This document shows, in pieces, positions 1 through 7,877 of a stretch of 44,103 nucleotides of DNA. The stretch covers positions 1-44,103 of the forward strand of contig JASGLU010000007.1 in the NCBI GenBank assembly GCA_030156825.1, in the 5' to 3' direction. Source of the DNA: Candidatus Atribacteria bacterium. GTDB taxonomy: Bacteria > Atribacterota > Atribacteria > Atribacterales > JASGLU01. A program made the translations under genes and the position numbers. Within the stretch, counting starts at the first letter, position 1; every line of letters starts with the position of its first letter. The notes below the pieces were generated by a model. The model saw only the letters and a program-made list of their open reading frames with translations, was not told the origin of the DNA and did no database searches.

Positions 1-117
1 CTTATGGGTTGAGGAATGTAGAGGTGTACTGGAGAAAGATGTTACTGGGATTCATACCATCAAGAGAATGTTTCCACACAATTTGACATAGAGCCCCCAA
101 AATTTTATTTTATCCAT

Positions 118-867
118 TTAAGCCATAAACATTCCTCCATTAATGTGGATAGTTTGACCAGTAATATACCCCGCTCCCGGCGATGCCAGAAAAGCCACCA
201 AAGTCGCTACTTCCTCTGGCTGACCCCATCTTCCAATAGGAATTTGTTTCAACCAGGTTTCCTGAACATTTGACGGCAATTTTTTGGTCATATCAGTATC
301 AATAAAACCTGGAGCAATGGCATTCACAGTAATTCCCCTGGCTGCCACTTCTCGGGCTAAAGATTTAGTAAATCCCAAAATTGCAGCTTTGGCAGCAGCA
401 TAGTTAGTCTGACCAGCGTTACCTGCCACTCCTACCACAGAAGAAAGGTTCACTATTCGCCCGTATCTTTGCTTAATCATATGTTTTACTACTGCTTTAG
501 TGCAACAGTAAGTACCCCTTAGGCATACCTCAAGCACTCGGTCCCAGTCTTCGTCTTTCATCCTCAAAAATAAAGCATCACGGGTAATCCCGGCATTATT
601 GACTAAAACATCAATCTTACCCCAATGATTAATTATGGTATCAATCATATTTTGTACTTCGTCTTTTCGGGTAATATCAGCCACCAAACCGATGGCCTCA
701 ATTCCCTCCAAACTTAGTTCCCTGGCTTTTTCTTCCAGTTCCTCTTTAGGCCCAATATCATTTATCACCACTTTTGACCCCTGCTGACCCAAAGCTCGGG
801 CAATTGCCCAGCCAATACCCCCCTTAGCACCGGTTATCAAAGACACTCTTTCATCGCAGTAACCCAC
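118..867 (-). CDS. fabG: 3-oxoacyl-[ACP] reductase FabG
   Basis: NAD(P)H-dependent short-chain dehydrogenase that reduces 3-oxoacyl-ACP in type II fatty acid elongation in the cytosol. The glycine-rich cofactor motif TGAKGGIG lies at residues 12-19, NNAG at 90-93, and the catalytic Ser143-Tyr156-Lys160 set (YAAAK) is intact. The frame stays open up to a TTG at 897, but I chose the GTG at 867. It follows the fabD stop by one base, has an AGAGGAAGG Shine-Dalgarno 9 bases upstream, and gives 249 residues, the usual family length. It is the last visible gene of the rpmF-plsX-fabK-fabD-fabG run; an acpP would be expected next, but the 117 bases to the window edge hold no recognisable gene on this strand. 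Confidence 0.96.
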   Translation of the reverse strand: MGYCDERVSLITGAKGGIGWAIARALGQQGSKVVINDIGPKEELEEKARELSLEGIEAIGLVADITRKDEVQNMIDTIINHWGKIDVLVNNAGITRDALFLRMKDEDWDRVLEVCLRGTYCCTKAVVKHMIKQRYGRIVNLSSVVGVAGNAGQTNYAAAKAAILGFTKSLAREVAARGITVNAIAPGFIDTDMTKKLPSNVQETWLKQIPIGRWGQPEEVATLVAFLASPGAGYITGQTIHINGGMFMA

Positions 868-868
868 T

Positions 869-1804
869 TTAACCCGCCTTCCTCTTGATAATTTCAAAAG
901 ATGCGATCGAATCGGTACGATAAACCGTTACCTCCCTATATTCCCTTTTAAACAGTTTACCCAGCACCGATCCTGGACCTACCTCTACAAAAGAGCGGTA
1001 ATCTGCCTGGTATAAGCGATCCATAATCTTTTTCCATTGAACAGATGATGTCATCTGTTCAACTAAAAGTTCTCTAATATCCTGCGGGTAATCAACCCAA
1101 TCACCGGTAACATTACTCAAATACCGGTAACGGGGCTTTTGGAAATTTACTCCTTGTAAAACTATCCGAAATTGCTCCTGAGCTGGCTTCATGAAAGAAG
1201 AGTGAAAAGGAGCACTCACTTCAAGCGGGATTGCTTTTTTGCTTCCCTTTTGTTTAGTCTTCTCCAGCACTAAATCCAAAATCTTTCTTTCTAAAGAAAG
1301 AACTATCTGATCGCTGGAATTTAGATTGGCTATCTCCACCTTACCCTGAGGAGACACTTCTTCCACCAGCTCTTCCACTTGGGAAAGAGAAAGACCAATT
1401 ATCGCTACCATAGCCCCTTCATCTGGAGGAACAGCCGCCTGCATAATTTCCCCTCTCTTGCGAACCAGATACACCGCCTCAGGAAAAGAAAAACAACCAG
1501 CACAAACCAAAGCACTATATTCTCCTAAACTATGACCGGCTACCACCTCAGGTTCGGGCACTCCTTCTTTTAAAAGAAGGTCGAAAATAAGGAAGCTGGT
1601 AGTTAAGATAGCTGGTTGAGCATTATAGGTAAGGTTTAACTCTTCCTGGGGGCCATTGAGACATAGATTGAGTAAATCAACTTGGCAAATATCATTGGCA
1701 ACTCGAAAATGCTCTTCGGTCTCCTGAGGAAAAGCTTCCCAGAATTCTCGAACCATAGCTACCCTTTGGGCTCCTTGTCCTGGATAGAGAAAAGCTAATC
1801 CCAT
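869..1804 (-). CDS. fabD: Malonyl-CoA:ACP transacylase FabD
   Basis: Transfers malonyl from CoA to acyl carrier protein to supply the fatty acid elongation cycle. The 311-residue length is typical. Visible are the N-terminal PGQGAQ (8-13), the nucleophile elbow GHSLGEYSA with Ser92, Arg117 in RKRGEIM (carboxylate binding) and the catalytic His201 in APFHSSF. The ATG at 1804 overlaps the fabK stop by 10 bases and is preceded by a GGTGAG Shine-Dalgarno, indicating translational coupling. The neighbours plsX, fabK and fabG confirm the pathway. Confidence 0.97.
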   Translation of the reverse strand: MGLAFLYPGQGAQRVAMVREFWEAFPQETEEHFRVANDICQVDLLNLCLNGPQEELNLTYNAQPAILTTSFLIFDLLLKEGVPEPEVVAGHSLGEYSALVCAGCFSFPEAVYLVRKRGEIMQAAVPPDEGAMVAIIGLSLSQVEELVEEVSPQGKVEIANLNSSDQIVLSLERKILDLVLEKTKQKGSKKAIPLEVSAPFHSSFMKPAQEQFRIVLQGVNFQKPRYRYLSNVTGDWVDYPQDIRELLVEQMTSSVQWKKIMDRLYQADYRSFVEVGPGSVLGKLFKREYREVTVYRTDSIASFEIIKRKAG

Positions 1805-2745
1805 TTTTCGCTCACCATCTTTGTTAAACGGGAAACAGTAGTCTGGAAATCTTTCATAATCTCTTCGATTACCGCCTTAACCGGCTTAATATCTCTTATT
1901 AAACCAGAAATCTGACCCGCCATCACTGATCCTTCACTTACATCACCACATACCGCTGCCTGGAGTTTACCTGAGCCCAAAGCCTCCAGTTCTTCTCGAG
2001 AAACTCCTCTTCTCTCTAACTGCGTAAACTGTCTCGAGAGTTTATTTTGCAAACAGCGAACCGGATGACCAGTAGAAGTACCAGTCACCACCGTTGAGCG
2101 ATCCTGAGCTTTAAGTAACGCTTCTTTATAAGCCGGATGCACATCGCATTCCTCAGTACAAACGAAACGAGTTCCCAGTTGAACCCCTTCTGCTCCCAAA
2201 ACAAAACAAGCAGCCATCCCCCGACCATCGGCTACTCCCCCAGCAGCTATCACTGGCACTGAAACTGCGTCCACCATCTGGGGAATCAAACACATAGTAG
2301 TAACCTCTCCTATATGACCTCCTGCCTCCATCCCTTCAGCTATGAACATTTTTACTCCATAGCGAAGTAATCGCTTAGCTAAAGCTACCGAGGCCACTAC
2401 CGGAATTACCATTATCCCCAAAGAGGACAAATCTTCTACTAAAGAACCGGGGTTGCCTGCACCGGTGGTAACTACTGGCACTTTTTCTTCCTTAACCACC
2501 CGGATCTGCTCTTCTATACAGGGGGAAAGGAGCATCAAATTAACTCCAAATGGTTTATCAGTAGCCGATCTTACTTGACGAATTTCTGTTTGAAGCTGAG
2601 AAGCGCTCATACCACCAGCCCCAATAATACCCAGACCTCCTGCCTCAGATACAGCAACCACCAAAGGGGTGGTGGCCACCCAGGCCATACCCCCTTGAAT
2701 AATAGGGTATTCTATTCCTAAAAGGTCGGTTACCCTGGTTTGCAT
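1795..2745 (-). CDS. fabK: Enoyl-ACP reductase II FabK (FMN-dependent)
   Basis: Flavin-dependent enoyl-ACP reductase of the nitronate monooxygenase/FabK TIM-barrel family; catalyses the last step of fatty acid elongation and replaces FabI. Family motifs: IIQGGMAWVA near the N terminus, GVNLMLL, the Gly-rich EGMEAGGHIG stretch with the conserved His, and the phosphate-binding AAGGVADGRG and LGAEGVQLGTRF segments. The open frame extends to 2790, but the ATG at 2745 has an AGAGGTGATC Shine-Dalgarno, lies 4 bases after the plsX stop and gives 316 residues, the normal size. Placement between plsX and fabD separates it from catabolic nitronate monooxygenases. Confidence 0.94.
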   Translation of the reverse strand: MQTRVTDLLGIEYPIIQGGMAWVATTPLVVAVSEAGGLGIIGAGGMSASQLQTEIRQVRSATDKPFGVNLMLLSPCIEEQIRVVKEEKVPVVTTGAGNPGSLVEDLSSLGIMVIPVVASVALAKRLLRYGVKMFIAEGMEAGGHIGEVTTMCLIPQMVDAVSVPVIAAGGVADGRGMAACFVLGAEGVQLGTRFVCTEECDVHPAYKEALLKAQDRSTVVTGTSTGHPVRCLQNKLSRQFTQLERRGVSREELEALGSGKLQAAVCGDVSEGSVMAGQISGLIRDIKPVKAVIEEIMKDFQTTVSRLTKMVSEKWD

Positions 2746-2749
2746 CAGA

Positions 2750-3748
2750 TCACCTCTTTTTTTCCCGTAATTGCAAGCGCGAGATACCATCCCTTATTTT
2801 TTCAGAAATTCCCTGTCGAACTAAATCTTCTGCTCGAATAATAGCACTTTTTATATCGCGAGCGCGCGATTTACCATGACATATGAGGCACACCCCCTCT
2901 ACTCCCAAAAGAGGAGCTCCCCCATATTCACTGCTATCAAACCTTTTCCATATTTCCTTTAACTTTCCCAGAGAGTCATCAACCTTAATTTCTTCCTTCA
3001 GGAACTGGTTAACCAAACCGAGTAACCCTTCACCAAACTTCAGCAAGGCATTACCGGTAAACCCGTCACACACTACCACATCCATTGTTCCATCCACAAT
3101 ATTATGGCCTTCGGCATTACCTTCAAAATGGAAATTCAAAACCTCTTTCTTCTGACTAAAAAATTGATAAGCTAATTTGGCCAGCTCATTCCCTTTTCCT
3201 TCCTCTTCCCCTATGTTTAGTACTCCCACCCGGGGACGATCTAAATTCAAAATGATGCGGGCATACTCTGCTCCCATCACTCCGAAGTGAAGAAGATGTT
3301 TGGGCTTGCAATCCACGTTAGCCCCCACGTCCAACAAAACCGTATAAGATGAGGGATTAGGAATTAAAGCCGTAATAGCCGGCCTCTCAATGTCGGCAAT
3401 TCGAGGAAGGCCAAGCCAGGCAGCAGTCATAACCGCTCCACTGTTGCCAGCCGATATAAAAGCATCCACCTTTTTCTGGGAAACAAGCTTTATCCCCCGG
3501 CAAATAGAGGAATCAGGTTTTTTCCGAACCGCTTCTGTAGCCTGTTCCTCCATCTCTATTACCTGAGGAGCATCAATAATAGGTACTCTCTCTGGGCTCA
3601 AACCTAACTGCTGATAGAAGGGTTGCAGTTTTTCTCTCGGCCCTAAAACCAAAAGTTCACGCCCGGGAGAGAGAGCCGCTTTCACCCCTTCTAAAACTTC
3701 TAACGGAGCAAAATCCCCTCCCATCCCATCTACTACTATTCTGGTCAT
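2750..3748 (-). CDS. plsX: Phosphate acyltransferase PlsX
   Basis: Converts acyl-ACP to acyl-phosphate, the donor for PlsY in phospholipid synthesis; a soluble, peripherally membrane-associated enzyme. The N-terminal VDGMGGDFAP signature, GNSGAVMTAAW, the LDVGANVDCKP motif and the C-terminal GGAPLLGVEGVCLICHGKS segment are all characteristic. The 332-residue length is normal. It starts 12 bases after rpmF, the usual rpmF-plsX pairing, and is followed by fabK-fabD-fabG. No FapR-type operator was recognised upstream of the group. Confidence 0.97.
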   Translation of the reverse strand: MTRIVVDGMGGDFAPLEVLEGVKAALSPGRELLVLGPREKLQPFYQQLGLSPERVPIIDAPQVIEMEEQATEAVRKKPDSSICRGIKLVSQKKVDAFISAGNSGAVMTAAWLGLPRIADIERPAITALIPNPSSYTVLLDVGANVDCKPKHLLHFGVMGAEYARIILNLDRPRVGVLNIGEEEGKGNELAKLAYQFFSQKKEVLNFHFEGNAEGHNIVDGTMDVVVCDGFTGNALLKFGEGLLGLVNQFLKEEIKVDDSLGKLKEIWKRFDSSEYGGAPLLGVEGVCLICHGKSRARDIKSAIIRAEDLVRQGISEKIRDGISRLQLREKKR

Positions 3749-3760
3749 TGTCGTCCACGA

Positions 3761-3940
3761 TTACTCTTTCGAGAGAATAACCTGCCTACCTTTGTAATAA
3801 CCACACTCCCCACAAATTCGATGAGGTAATTTAAAGGCATGACAATGAGGGCATTCGACCAAATTGGGAGCCTTGAGCACCCAGTGAGTTCTCCGTTTGT
3901 TTCTTCGACAACGAGAAGTTTTATTAGTTAAATTGGCCAT
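3761..3940 (-). CDS. rpmF: 50S ribosomal protein L32
   Basis: Small 59-residue ribosomal protein of the large subunit, found by direct translation of the gap between yceD and plsX. The protein has a basic N terminus (RCRRNKRRTHW), the family motif APNLVECPHC, then a second Cys pair in CGECGYYKGR. Cys30, Cys33, Cys43 and Cys46 form a complete zinc ribbon, so this is the Zn-binding (C+) form. The ATG at 3940 has a GGGAGG Shine-Dalgarno. The N terminus (MANLTNKTSR) departs from the common MAVPKRRTSK form, but the remainder is unambiguous. yceD upstream and plsX downstream are the usual neighbours. Confidence 0.95.
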   Translation of the reverse strand: MANLTNKTSRCRRNKRRTHWVLKAPNLVECPHCHAFKLPHRICGECGYYKGRQVILSKE

Positions 3941-3975
3941 TTTATTTTTCCTCCCTATCGAACGAATTGTAGCAT

Positions 3976-4004
3976 AGTATAAAATAACTTTTTCAGTATT
4001 GCAA
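3976..4004 (-). promoter_or_regulatory. Predicted sigma-A promoter for rpmF-plsX-fab
   Basis: On the minus strand, TTGCAA (3999-4004) and TATACT (3976-3981) are separated by exactly 17 bases; the -10 matches the consensus in 5 of 6 positions. It lies in the 79-base gap between yceD and rpmF and would start transcription about 30 bases before the rpmF ATG. It suggests that rpmF-plsX-fabK-fabD-fabG can be expressed independently of upstream recG-to-yceD transcription. Sequence-only prediction. Confidence 0.6.
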
Positions 4005-4019
4005 ACTTTAAAGATTCAG

Positions 4020-4556
4020 CTAACCCAGCTTCAACTTTTTGAGAACCGCCAATCGAGGATCAACTTCTTCTTTCTGGCAAAGACAGCTCTCATCGTTTCT
4101 ATTTTTTCCACAAACCGGACAAATTCCCTGACAGGAATCGCGACACAAAGGTTTCATCGGTAAACCAAGCAACAAAGTTTCTCTGACTTCCCAAGTAATA
4201 TCTATAAAATTTTCGTCTTCAAAAAAATAGGCAACTTCATCAGCCTCTCTGAATTCAGCCTCGAGGTCCGACGGGCGAACTAATCGACTTACGTTGCGAC
4301 ACTCCAATCTAAAAGGAATTATCGCCTCATAAACAAAGGGCTTTAAGCAACGAGAACAATTAAGAACCAACCCAGTTTTCACCCAGCCTTCAAGCAGTAT
4401 CTCCGATTTACAATTGACTAAATCCAACTCCACTTGTACCGGACGGGCAAAGATAATTTTTTCTCCTTGAAAAGAAAGAGGTTTAAAATCTTCTACACAA
4501 ACCTCGTGGGAAGTCCTACCAACTTCTTTTTTCACTTCCCCAATATAAACTTTCAC
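4020..4556 (-). CDS. yceD: YceD/DUF177 family protein
   Basis: Conserved protein of the YceD (DUF177) family, almost always encoded next to rpmF and implicated in large-subunit rRNA accumulation; the biochemical role is unsettled. The 178-residue protein has the family core LVLNCSRCLKPF, an acidic middle, and a C-terminal CPVCGKNRNDESCLC cysteine cluster followed by DPRLAVLKKL, the typical ending. The start is GTG at 4556 with an AGGTGA Shine-Dalgarno 6 bases upstream. It lies 14 bases after ackA and 79 before rpmF, and is probably co-transcribed with pta-ackA. Confidence 0.9.
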   Translation of the reverse strand: MKVYIGEVKKEVGRTSHEVCVEDFKPLSFQGEKIIFARPVQVELDLVNCKSEILLEGWVKTGLVLNCSRCLKPFVYEAIIPFRLECRNVSRLVRPSDLEAEFREADEVAYFFEDENFIDITWEVRETLLLGLPMKPLCRDSCQGICPVCGKNRNDESCLCQKEEVDPRLAVLKKLKLG

Positions 4557-4570
4557 TTAAACTCACCTCG

Positions 4571-5773
4571 TTATTTCCCCACCAATTTCCAGGTATCCCA
4601 GGCAATTACTAACTCTTCGTTAGTAGGAATAACCATTACTTTTACCTGAGACTGATCACTATTTATAAAAGCCTCTTTCCGGCGTACTTTATTCCGCTGG
4701 TCATCAATTTCTATTCCCAGGTGAAGCAGACCCTGACAGATAGATTTCCTAATGTAAGAAGAGTTTTCACCAATGCCGGCGGTAAACACGATCCCGTCCA
4801 ATCCTCCCAAAATAGCATGGTAAGCACCAATATACTTTTTCGCCCGATAAGCAATCAAATCTAAAGTAAGCTGGGCCCGATGGTTAGTAGGAGCAGCCGC
4901 TTCGATGTCGCGGGTATCGCTACTAATGCCTGAAACTCCTAACACTCCACTTTTCTTATTCAAAATCTCGTCCATTTCCTCAATGGATAGCCCCTCTTTT
5001 TCCATTAAAAAAAGGACAATCGCCGGGTCTAAGTCTCCCGAGCGGGTTCCCATCACCAATCCTTCAAGCGGGGTAAAACCCATAGAAGTATCAATTGACT
5101 TTCCATTTTTGACTGCGGCAAAACTAACCCCGCCTCCCATGTGGCAGGTAATCAGTTTGGACTCGGAAAGGGGAATACCTAACATCTGGGCCCCCCTTTG
5201 TGAGACATAACGATGAGAGGTGCCATGAAATCCATAGCGGCGAATCTTGTATTTTTCGTAATACTGGTAAGGGAGAGCATAAATATAGGCTTGTTTAGGA
5301 ATGGTTCCATGAAAAGCGGTATCAAAAACTGCCACTTGAGGCACTCCCGGCATAAGAGATTGACAGGCTTCAATCCCTAAAATATTAGGCGGATTGTGAA
5401 GAGGAGCCAGGTTAACACACTGTTTAATAGCCTCTAAAACTTCTTGGTCGATTACGGCTGAATCAGAAAAATCTTCTCCTCCATGAACCACCCGATGTCC
5501 CACGGCATCAATTTCAGTAATATCTCGAAGAACTCCCACCTTTGGATCAGCTAACACTTCCACTATCCACTCCAGAGCCACCCGATGATTGGCAACCTCT
5601 CTTTCCCGAACCAATTCTTGATCGTCGGACTTGTGTTCTAACTTTGATCCGGCAATACCAATCCGCTCTACAATTCCTTTAGCTCTGACTTGAAAGTCTT
5701 CCTCCTTTCCATCCACCGAAAAAAGCTGGTATTTCACGGTTGAACTCCCGCAGTTCACTACCAAAATATTCAT
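4571..5773 (-). CDS. ackA: Acetate kinase
   Basis: Interconverts acetyl-phosphate + ADP and acetate + ATP, the substrate-level ATP step of acetate formation or the activation step when acetate is consumed. The 400-residue protein carries the N-terminal VNCGSSTVKY signature (Asn7), GHRVVHGGE, FDTAFHGTIP, the catalytic-loop motif RRYGFHGTSH and the nucleotide-binding HMGGGVS and FTAGIGENS segments. It is 32 bases downstream of pta. Together they join the acetyl-CoA pool to energy metabolism, consistent with the folate-methyl genes at 25-42 kb. Confidence 0.98.
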   Translation of the reverse strand: MNILVVNCGSSTVKYQLFSVDGKEEDFQVRAKGIVERIGIAGSKLEHKSDDQELVREREVANHRVALEWIVEVLADPKVGVLRDITEIDAVGHRVVHGGEDFSDSAVIDQEVLEAIKQCVNLAPLHNPPNILGIEACQSLMPGVPQVAVFDTAFHGTIPKQAYIYALPYQYYEKYKIRRYGFHGTSHRYVSQRGAQMLGIPLSESKLITCHMGGGVSFAAVKNGKSIDTSMGFTPLEGLVMGTRSGDLDPAIVLFLMEKEGLSIEEMDEILNKKSGVLGVSGISSDTRDIEAAAPTNHRAQLTLDLIAYRAKKYIGAYHAILGGLDGIVFTAGIGENSSYIRKSICQGLLHLGIEIDDQRNKVRRKEAFINSDQSQVKVMVIPTNEELVIAWDTWKLVGK

Positions 5774-5805
5774 AAATGCTCATCCTTTCTTTGTCTTCTA
5801 TTAAG

Positions 5806-6801
5806 TTAAAATTGAGTCTGTAACACCGTCACCGCAATTTGGTCAACAATGTCTTTCGCTTTGCATCCCCGGGAGAGGTCGTTAACCGGCTTAGCCAAAC
5901 CTTGTAAAATAGGGCCAATAGCTGTTCCCCCGGTCAACCTTTCAGAAAGTTTATAACAAATGTTACCAGCATTAAGGTCAGGAAAAATCAGCACATTGGC
6001 CTGTCCTGCCACTTTGCTTCCCGGCGCTTTCTTTTGAGCCACTTCGGGAACAATAGCTGCATCTCCCTGCAACTCTCCGTCCAACAAAAGGTCAGGTCGC
6101 AATTCATGGGCCAGCTGGGTAGCGGCTATAACTTTATCCACCAGCTCATGCTTGGCGCTCCCTTTAGTAGAAAAAGAGAGAAGGGCCACTTTAGGCTCTA
6201 CCTCAAGCAAAAGAGAAGCAGTACGAGCAGTAGTAATGGCAATATAAGCCAGCTCTTCTGCATTAGGATTCGGGTTAAAACCAGAGTCAGCGTAAACAAA
6301 ACTCCCTTTTTCTCCATAGGGACAGTTGGGAATAACCATTAAAAAACAGCTGGACGCCAACTTAATTCCCGGAGCGGTTTTAATAATTTGCAAAGCGGGT
6401 CGAATAACATCTGGACTGGAAAACACTGCCCCGGAAACCACTCCATCTACTTCGCCATGGTAAAGCATCATACAGGCATAATACATTGGATTTTCCAGCC
6501 ACTTTCCAGCCTGCTCAAGGGAAAGACCTTTATGTCGACGGAGCTCAAACAGAGACTGTTGATACTTTTCTCTTTGAGGGTCATTTTGGGGATCCACTAT
6601 GGTTACTCCTTCCAACTTTATCCCTAACTTCTTAGCTTTCTTCTGTATCGCTTCTGGATTCCCCAAAAGATAAATTGAAGCCACTTCTTCCCGGGTGGCT
6701 TCCTCAGCTGCTTGTAGAACCCGTTCGTCCTCACTCTCAGGGAGAACGACGGTTTTTTTGAGTTTTCGAGCACGTTCTCGAATTTTAGTCAAGACATCCA
6801 T
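5806..6801 (-). CDS. pta: Phosphate acetyltransferase
   Basis: Converts acetyl-CoA + phosphate to acetyl-phosphate + CoA. The 331-residue length matches the short PTA_PTB enzymes without an N-terminal DRTGG extension. Recognisable segments are VVLPESEDERVLQAA at the N terminus, DGVVSGAVFSSPDVIRPALQ, YADSGFNPNPNAEELAYIA, ALLSFSTKGSA, and GQANVLIFPDLNAGNICYK near the C terminus. The ATG at 6801 follows the coaD stop by 8 bases. The coaD-pta-ackA order places CoA synthesis next to acetyl-CoA turnover. Confidence 0.97.
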   Translation of the reverse strand: MDVLTKIRERARKLKKTVVLPESEDERVLQAAEEATREEVASIYLLGNPEAIQKKAKKLGIKLEGVTIVDPQNDPQREKYQQSLFELRRHKGLSLEQAGKWLENPMYYACMMLYHGEVDGVVSGAVFSSPDVIRPALQIIKTAPGIKLASSCFLMVIPNCPYGEKGSFVYADSGFNPNPNAEELAYIAITTARTASLLLEVEPKVALLSFSTKGSAKHELVDKVIAATQLAHELRPDLLLDGELQGDAAIVPEVAQKKAPGSKVAGQANVLIFPDLNAGNICYKLSERLTGGTAIGPILQGLAKPVNDLSRGCKAKDIVDQIAVTVLQTQF

Positions 6802-6809
6802 TATCGATT

Positions 6810-7298
6810 TTAGCCCCTTTCTTTTTTAAATTTTTCTTTTAATTTTTTTTCCACTATCGGGGGAACTAATTCCCTTACACATCCCCCAAATTGGGCTATT
6901 TCTTTTACCACGGTAGAATTAAGATATGAAAATTGAGCACTGGTGGTCAGAAATATGGTCTCAATCTCTGGAGCCAGCTTTCGGTTAATAAGGGCAATTT
7001 GGGTTTCGTATTCATAGTCAGAAATGGCCCGAAGACCACGCACCACAATTCGACATTCCTTTTCCCTGGCAAAATTAACTAATAAACCGTGAAAGACTTC
7101 AACTTGAACATTGGGCCACTCAGCTACGCTCTGGCAAAGCATCTCTCGTCGTTCCTCCACCGTAAACAGAGGACTTTTATTGGGATTGCGCAAAATGGCT
7201 ACAATCAACTGATCAAACATAGTGCTCGCCCGTCCAATAATATCCAGATGTCCATTAGTAATCGGGTCAAAACTACCCGGGTACATCGCTCGTAGCAT
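6810..7298 (-). CDS. coaD: Phosphopantetheine adenylyltransferase
   Basis: Adenylates 4'-phosphopantetheine to dephospho-CoA, the penultimate step of CoA synthesis. The N-terminal YPGSFDPITNGHLDII contains the nucleotidyltransferase T/HxGH motif (NGH). VVRGLRAISDYEYE is the family's second signature, and FSYLNSTVVKEIA lies towards the C terminus. The length of 162 residues is typical. The ATG at 7298 has an AAAGGAGG Shine-Dalgarno. It directly follows rsmD, a widespread rsmD-coaD pairing. Confidence 0.97.
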   Translation of the reverse strand: MLRAMYPGSFDPITNGHLDIIGRASTMFDQLIVAILRNPNKSPLFTVEERREMLCQSVAEWPNVQVEVFHGLLVNFAREKECRIVVRGLRAISDYEYETQIALINRKLAPEIETIFLTTSAQFSYLNSTVVKEIAQFGGCVRELVPPIVEKKLKEKFKKERG

Positions 7299-7322
7299 TA
7301 GCGCCTCCTTTCTAACGCAAAC

Positions 7323-7877
7323 TCAGACTAAAAATCCAAAGGCTATCACGCTTTTACCGTATTGCCTTATATCTTCAAATCGAAAAAATGAGCGGCAATC
7401 CGCTAAATCTCTTCCTTCTAAAAAGCGGATTATTATCAAACTCTGATCAAAAACCACTTTAAAATTATATATCTTTGCCAAAACTTTACCAGGTTCTTGA
7501 GCAAAAGGAGGGTCACAGAACAAAAAATCAATTTTATCTGCAAACTGGGGCAAATTCTTGGTTCGCAAAAAGTCAATTTTAATTACTTCGGCTCGATTGG
7601 AGAAACCACACCGGTCAATATTGCTTTTAATTATCCGGCATACCCGGCTTTCCTTTTCCAGAAAATAAGCTTTCTCTGCCCCCCGGCTCAAGGCTTCCAA
7701 CCCCAAAGAACCACTACCGGCAAAAAGATCTACCACCACTTTCCCCTGGATATCCGATCGGATAATATCAAAAATAGCTTTTCGTAAAAACCCTTGAGCT
7801 GGACGCACTCCTTTCTCAGAAGGGGCTACAATTTTTCTTCCTTTTACCTCTCCTCCCACAATATGAATATATCCCAC
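7323..7877 (-). CDS. rsmD: 16S rRNA (guanine(966)-N(2))-methyltransferase RsmD
   Basis: SAM-dependent methyltransferase acting on G966 of 16S rRNA. The 184-residue protein shows GGEVKGRKI at the N terminus, the SAM-binding VDLFAGSGSLGLEALSRGA and the catalytic CDPPFA (a DPPF variant of the N/DPPY motif). The GTG start overlaps the last base of the recG stop (TAGTG), so translation is probably coupled. The recG-rsmD-coaD order is common in Firmicutes. Confidence 0.95.
   Translation of the reverse strand: MGYIHIVGGEVKGRKIVAPSEKGVRPAQGFLRKAIFDIIRSDIQGKVVVDLFAGSGSLGLEALSRGAEKAYFLEKESRVCRIIKSNIDRCGFSNRAEVIKIDFLRTKNLPQFADKIDFLFCDPPFAQEPGKVLAKIYNFKVVFDQSLIIIRFLEGRDLADCRSFFRFEDIRQYGKSVIAFGFLV

Noticed and set aside
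2-92. Short open plus-strand frame at the left edge ending in TAG at 90-92, possibly the end of a partial gene
   Set aside because: Only 29 residues, with no recognisable family and no convergent-gene logic I can confirm; could be chance. The adjoining sequence to the left would decide.
80-108. TTGACA-17-TATTTT on the plus strand just downstream of fabG
   Set aside because: It would drive transcription antisense into fabG with no gene to serve; most likely chance in AT-rich DNA.
1795-2745. Nitronate monooxygenase as an alternative to FabK
   Set aside because: Same fold, but its place between plsX and fabD in a fatty acid operon and the FabK-like motifs favour enoyl-ACP reductase.
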